Assembly: GCF_012033785.1 (NCBI RefSeq)
Contig: NZ_JAAVJC010000025.1
Location: forward strand, 1 to 35,836
Source of the DNA: Streptomyces bohaiensis
GTDB taxonomy: Bacteria; Actinomycetota; Actinomycetes; Streptomycetales; Streptomycetaceae
Length of the DNA stretch: 35,836 nt
Reading direction: 5' to 3'
Below, piece after piece: positions 31,907-35,836 of this stretch. How positions within the stretch are numbered: position 1 is the first letter of the stretch; the number at the start of each line of letters is the position of its first letter. The notes under the pieces are model-generated. The model was not told the DNA's origin, made no database searches, and saw only the letters and a list, made by a program, of their open reading frames with translations. Made by a program: the position numbers and the translations under genes.

Positions 31907-34552
31907 TCAGCCCAGCAGAGCCGGCAGCCCGTCGAGGGTGGTGGCAAGGTCGGCCGCGGGGATGCCGCCGCCCTGCGCCACGTCGGCGCTGCCGCCGCCG
32001 CGGCCGCCGAGCAGGCCCTTGACCACGTCGGCGGCGGACCGACCGGCCTCCTTGGCCGCCTTGTTGACGGCGACGACCACGACGCCCTTGGGCCCGGCGC
32101 CCGCACCGACGACGGCCACGCCCGGGGTGCGCTCGGGCAGCCGGTCGCGGATGGCGAGGGCCAGTTCGCGGGCGCTGCCGCCGTCGCCGTCGATGGTGGT
32201 GGTGACGGCGAGGGTGCCGGCGATGTCGCGGGCGGCGGCGGCCAGTTCGGTGGCGCGGCCCATGGACTCCTTGCGGCGGAGCTCGTTGATGGTGCGGTCG
32301 GCGGTCTTCAGCCGCTCCAGCAGCACGCCGACGCGCTCGGTGAGCTGCTCGCGGGGGGCCTGGAGCTGCTCGGCGAGCTGGGCGACGAGGTCGCGTTCGC
32401 GCGCGAGGTAGGCGAAGCCCTCGACACCGACGGCCGCCTCGACGCGGCGCATGCCGGCGCCGACGGACGCCTCTCCGGTGAGGGCGATGGTGCCGACCTG
32501 GGAGGCGTGCTGGACGTGGGTGCCGCCGCAGAGTTCACGGGACCATGCGCCGCCGATCTCGACGACGCGGACCTTCTCGCCGTAGGTCTCGCCGAACAGG
32601 GCGAGGGCGCCGAGTTCCTTGGCCTCGGCGAGCGGCATCCACCGGACGCCGACCGGCAGGTCCTGGCGCAGCGCGCGGTTGGCGGCCTCCTCGACCTCGG
32701 AGCGGACGGTCGGGGAGAGCGCGCCGCGCCACGGGAAGTCGAGGCGGAGGTAGCCGGGCCGGTTGTAGGAGCCGGCCTGGAGGGCGGCCGGGCCGAGGAT
32801 CTGCCGGAGGGCGGCGTGCAGGACGTGGGTCCCGGAGTGGGCCTGCCGGGCCCCGGTCCGCCACTCGGCGTCGACCGCGGCGCGTACCTCGTCGCCGGGG
32901 GCGAGTTCACCGGCGGTGAGGCGGACCTGGTGCACGACGAGCCCGGGGAGGGCGCGCTGCACGTCGAGGACCTCGGCCTCGGCGGAGGTGCCGGTCAGGC
33001 GGCCGGCGTCGGAGTCCTGGCCACCGGACTCGGCGTAGAACGGCGTGCGGTCCAGTACGACGGTGACGATGTCGCCGGCGGTGGCGACGGGCAGCGGCCC
33101 GGCGGGGCCGAGGAGGGCGAGGACCTTGGACTCGGTCTCCAGCGCCTCGTAGGCGACCCAGTCGGTGGGGCCGTTGGCGTCGAGGACGGTGCGCAGCGCG
33201 GCGGTGTCCGCTGCGCCGGCCTTGCGGTTGCGGGCGTCGGCGCGGGCGCGTTCGCGCTGCTCGGCCATGAGCGCGGCGAAGCCGTCGCGGTCGACCTCGA
33301 CGCCCTGTTCGGCGGCCATCTCCAGGGTGAGGTCGATGGGGAAGCCGTAGGTGTCGTGGAGGAGGAACGCCTGGGCGCCGGCGAGGGTGCTGCCGCCGTC
33401 GGCCTTGGTCTTCTCGACGGCGGTGTCGAGGACGGTGGTGCCCTGCTTGAGGGTCTTGCGGAAGGCGTCCTCCTCGCCGTAGGCCTGCTGCGAGATGCGC
33501 TCGAACTCGTCGGCCAGCTCGGGGTAGCTGGGCGACATGCAGTCGCGGGCGACCGGGAGCAGCTCGGGCAGGGCCGGGTCCTGGTAGCCGAGGAGGCGGG
33601 TGGCGCGGACGGCGCGGCGCAGGATGCGGCGCAGCACGTAGCCGCGGCCCTCGTTGCCGGGGGCGGTGCCGTCGGCGAGGAGCATCAGCCCGGTGCGGAC
33701 GTGGTCGGCGATGACGCGGAGCCGGACGTCGTTCTCGTGGTCGGCGCCGTAGCGGACGCCGGCGAGCTTGGCGGCGTGGTCGAGGATGGGCCGCGTCTCG
33801 TCGATCTCGTAGAGGTTGTCGACGCCCTGGAGGAGGCTGGCCATGCGCTCCAGGCCCATGCCGGTGTCGATGTTGCGGCGCGGAAGTTCGCCGAGGATGG
33901 GGTAGCCGGACTTGCCGGGGCCCGCGCCGCGCTCGTACTGCATGAAGACGAGGTTCCAGAACTCCATGTACCGGTCCTCGTCGACCTCCGGGCCGCCGGC
34001 GGGCCCGTAGGCGGGGCCGCGGTCGTAGTACAGCTCGGAGCAGGGGCCGCAGGGGCCGGGGACGCCCATGGACCAGAAGTTGTCCTCGTCGCCGCGGGCG
34101 ACGATGCGGTCGTCGGGCAGGCCGGAGACGCGGCGCCAGATCTCGCGGGACTCGTCGTCGCTGTGGTGGACGGTGGCCCAGATGCGGTCGGGGTCGAGGC
34201 CGTAGCCGCCCTGGTCCTGGGGGTTGGTGGAGAGCTCCCAGGCGAACCGGATGGCGTCTTCCTTGAAGTAGTCGCCGAAGGAGAAGTTGCCGTTCATCTG
34301 GAAGAAGGAGCCGTGGCGCGTGGTCTTGCCGACCTCCTCGATGTCGAGGGTGCGCACGCACTTCTGGACGCTGGTGGCGCGGTCCCACGGCGGGGTGGCC
34401 TCGCCGGTGAAGTAGGGCTTGAAGGGCACCATGCCGGCGTTGATGAAGAGGAGGGTGGGGTCCGGCGTCGGCAGCGGGGCGCTGGCGACGCGGTGGTGGC
34501 CGCGCTCGGCGAAGTAGTCCAGGAATCGGCGGCGGATCTCAGCGGTACGCAA
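31907..34552 (-). CDS. alaS: Alanyl-tRNA synthetase
   Basis: An 881-residue class II synthetase that charges tRNA-Ala and edits mischarged Ser/Gly. The catalytic N-terminus begins RTAEIRRRFLDYFAERGHHRV and includes INAGMVPFKPYF and the motif 2 region (FQMNGNFSFGDYFKEDAIRFA). The editing-domain zinc-site motifs HSGTHVLH and CGGTHVQH are intact, followed by a coiled region and the C-Ala domain (GRGGGSADVAQGG). I start at a TTG (34550-34552), preceded by GGAG with six-base spacing. Upstream in-frame codons give a Pro/Arg-rich stretch with no family similarity. The full length and intact editing site indicate the normal housekeeping gene. It is 55 bases from tsaD and probably shares its transcript. 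Confidence 0.95.
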   Translation of the reverse strand: MRTAEIRRRFLDYFAERGHHRVASAPLPTPDPTLLFINAGMVPFKPYFTGEATPPWDRATSVQKCVRTLDIEEVGKTTRHGSFFQMNGNFSFGDYFKEDAIRFAWELSTNPQDQGGYGLDPDRIWATVHHSDDESREIWRRVSGLPDDRIVARGDEDNFWSMGVPGPCGPCSELYYDRGPAYGPAGGPEVDEDRYMEFWNLVFMQYERGAGPGKSGYPILGELPRRNIDTGMGLERMASLLQGVDNLYEIDETRPILDHAAKLAGVRYGADHENDVRLRVIADHVRTGLMLLADGTAPGNEGRGYVLRRILRRAVRATRLLGYQDPALPELLPVARDCMSPSYPELADEFERISQQAYGEEDAFRKTLKQGTTVLDTAVEKTKADGGSTLAGAQAFLLHDTYGFPIDLTLEMAAEQGVEVDRDGFAALMAEQRERARADARNRKAGAADTAALRTVLDANGPTDWVAYEALETESKVLALLGPAGPLPVATAGDIVTVVLDRTPFYAESGGQDSDAGRLTGTSAEAEVLDVQRALPGLVVHQVRLTAGELAPGDEVRAAVDAEWRTGARQAHSGTHVLHAALRQILGPAALQAGSYNRPGYLRLDFPWRGALSPTVRSEVEEAANRALRQDLPVGVRWMPLAEAKELGALALFGETYGEKVRVVEIGGAWSRELCGGTHVQHASQVGTIALTGEASVGAGMRRVEAAVGVEGFAYLARERDLVAQLAEQLQAPREQLTERVGVLLERLKTADRTINELRRKESMGRATELAAAARDIAGTLAVTTTIDGDGGSARELALAIRDRLPERTPGVAVVGAGAGPKGVVVVAVNKAAKEAGRSAADVVKGLLGGRGGGSADVAQGGGIPAADLATTLDGLPALLG

Positions 34553-34607
34553 GGGATGCTCCGGGCGTCTGCGGGTCGGGGGGATCGGGCGGGCGGCGGC
34601 GGGGTGG

Positions 34608-35687
34608 TCAGGCTGCCGCGGAGGCGGGTGTGCGTGCCGCGGGGGTGAGCGCCGCGTAGGTGAGGGGCGCGGAGGGGTCGATCGACAGGTCCAGGGGTGC
34701 GGGTTCGGCACCGGAGCGGACGAGGAGGTCACCGACGGCGGCGATCATCGCGCCGTTGTCGGTGCACAGGCCCAGCGGGGGGACGCGCAGGGTGATGCCG
34801 GCGGATCGGCAGCGCTGCTCGGCGAGTTCGCGGACCCGGGAGTTGGCGGCGACGCCGCCGACGACGACGAGCGTGGAGACGTCGTGCTCGCGGCAGGCGT
34901 CGACGGCCTTGCGGGTGAGGACGTCGGCGACCGCTTCCTGGAGGGAGGCGGCGCCGTCGGCGACGGGGATGTCGCGGCCTTCGGCGCGGTGCTGCTCGGA
35001 CCAGCGGGCGGCGGCGGTCTTCAGGCCGGAGAAGGAGAAGGCGAAGCGGTGGCGCTCGTCGCGGGTGCCGGTGAGGGGGCGGGGGAAGGCGACGGCCTTC
35101 CGGTTCCCGTCGCGGGCGGCGCGGTCGATGGCGGGGCCGCCGGGGTAGGGCAGGCCGAAGACACGGGCGACCTTGTCGAAGCACTCGCCGGCGGCGTCGT
35201 CGAGGGTGTCGCCGAGGTGGAGGATCGGGTCGCGGACGAGGTCGCGGACGAGGAGCAGCGAGGTGTGGCCGCCGGAGACGATCAGCACCATGCAGGGCTC
35301 GGGGAGCGGCCCGTGTTCCAGGGTGTCGGCGGCGACGTGCCCGGCGAGGTGGTGCACGCCGTAGAGGGGGACGTCGAGCGCGTAGGCGATGCCCTTGGCG
35401 CCGGCGAGGCCGACCTGGAGGGCGCCGGAGAGGCCGGGCCCGGTGGTGACGGCGACGGCTCCGATGTCGCGCATGGCGAGCCCGGCCCGGTCGAGCGCCT
35501 GCTGGACGACCGGGTTGAAGGAGTGGACGTGTGCGCGGGCGGCGATCTCGGGGACGACGCCGCCGTAGCGGGCGTGTTCGGCCATGCTGGAGGCGACGGC
35601 GTGGCCGAGCAGCCTCCCGTCCCGTACCAGTCCGGCGCCCGTCTCGTCGCAGGACGATTCGATGCCCAGCACCACGCGACCTTGCAT
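34608..35687 (-). CDS. tsaD: tRNA N6-adenosine threonylcarbamoyltransferase
   Basis: A 359-residue TsaD/Kae1/Qri7 protein that transfers threonylcarbamoyl to A37 of ANN-decoding tRNAs, working with TsaB and TsaE. The ASKHA-type start [12 protein letters not shown], the metal-binding pair His113/His117 in [23 protein letters not shown] and [12 protein letters not shown] are present. The ATG at 35685-35687 has GGAGG seven bases upstream; an ATG two codons earlier sits too close to that site. A 13-base palindrome at 35704-35716 lies just before it. In many actinobacteria this gene follows tsaB and rimI; those would lie beyond the window. Confidence 0.95.
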   Translation of the reverse strand: MQGRVVLGIESSCDETGAGLVRDGRLLGHAVASSMAEHARYGGVVPEIAARAHVHSFNPVVQQALDRAGLAMRDIGAVAVTTGPGLSGALQVGLAGAKGIAYALDVPLYGVHHLAGHVAADTLEHGPLPEPCMVLIVSGGHTSLLLVRDLVRDPILHLGDTLDDAAGECFDKVARVFGLPYPGGPAIDRAARDGNRKAVAFPRPLTGTRDERHRFAFSFSGLKTAAARWSEQHRAEGRDIPVADGAASLQEAVADVLTRKAVDACREHDVSTLVVVGGVAANSRVRELAEQRCRSAGITLRVPPLGLCTDNGAMIAAVGDLLVRSGAEPAPLDLSIDPSAPLTYAALTPAARTPASAAA

Positions 35688-35703
35688 GTCCATTCCTCCG
35701 TGC

Positions 35704-35716
35704 TTGCCTGAGGCAA
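35704..35716. promoter_or_regulatory. Palindrome TTGCCT-G-AGGCAA upstream of tsaD
   Basis: A perfect 6-base inverted repeat with one central base sits between the tsaD ribosome-binding site and a possible -10 (TACTCT on the minus strand at about 35720). It may be an operator or a small leader hairpin. No known regulator is assigned. Confidence 0.35.
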
Positions 35717-35836
35717 TCAGAGTAGAGCGCCCGGCGTGTCCGATGCACACCGATAGCCGCGCGGGCGCGGGGCTGGGGCGGGCGGCGGCCCGGCACGGGG
35801 GCGCCCCGGCTGCGGACGCGAGCGGCGGGCGGGCGG

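Noticed and set aside
31673..34648. Plus-strand open frame of 991 codons opposite alaS
   Set aside because: It is antisense to a certain alaS gene, with low-complexity Gly/Val/Ala-rich translation and no recognisable domain.
1..35836. CRISPR arrays, tRNA or rRNA genes, insertion sequences, attachment sites
   Set aside because: I looked for regular spaced repeats, tRNA-like cloverleaf regions, transposase motifs and terminal inverted repeats and found none I could support by eye. No integrase or transposase-like protein is encoded.

Overview
The window is high-GC DNA from an actinomycete. Evidence includes GC-rich third codon positions, GTG/TTG starts, long antisense shadow frames, and GC-rich hairpin terminators without U-tracts. 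The genus cannot be fixed from the sequence alone. Every gene I can support reads on the minus strand, so transcription runs from high to low coordinates.

Both ends carry housekeeping genes: tsaD (34608-35687) and alaS (31907-34552) on the right, proS (62-1780) on the left. Between alaS and the biosynthetic region lie two tandem copies of a two-gene unit (28186-31684), each a lipoprotein gene followed by a secreted-protein gene. The outer ends of the two copies are nearly identical in DNA and the middles have diverged.

The core (2065-27649) looks like one biosynthetic gene cluster for a beta-branched, fatty-acid-primed polyketide amine. Its right part holds an MMPL exporter with its own operator-rich promoter, an SRPBCC protein, a stand-alone ACP, a TetR regulator, a GNAT-like protein with an early TTA codon, and an SDR reductase. 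Its left part is a twelve-gene run starting with a type I PKS (KS, dead AT, KS, AT, ACP). After it come an aminotransferase fused to an acyl-ACP-reductase-like domain, a membrane desaturase, a type II thioesterase, a P450, a fatty acyl-AMP ligase and a tandem ACP. The run ends with a full HMG-CoA-synthase beta-branching cassette (donor ACP, decarboxylating KS, HMGS, ECH1, ECH2). Ten of its eleven junctions are 4-base start/stop overlaps, and a 10-bp hairpin follows the last gene.

Inferred pathway: the ligase activates a fatty acid and loads it on an ACP. The desaturase and P450 modify the chain. The PKS adds at least one C2 unit and leaves a beta-ketone, since no KR, DH or ER is present. The cassette converts the ketone to a methyl or methylene branch, probably on the tandem ACP. 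The fusion protein releases the chain as an aldehyde and aminates it. The pathway logic resembles jamaicamide priming and branching joined to a tambjamine-like reductase/aminotransferase release. I do not recognise this exact combination as a known cluster. The product and its features (double or triple bond, chain length, oxidation site) cannot be read from the sequence.
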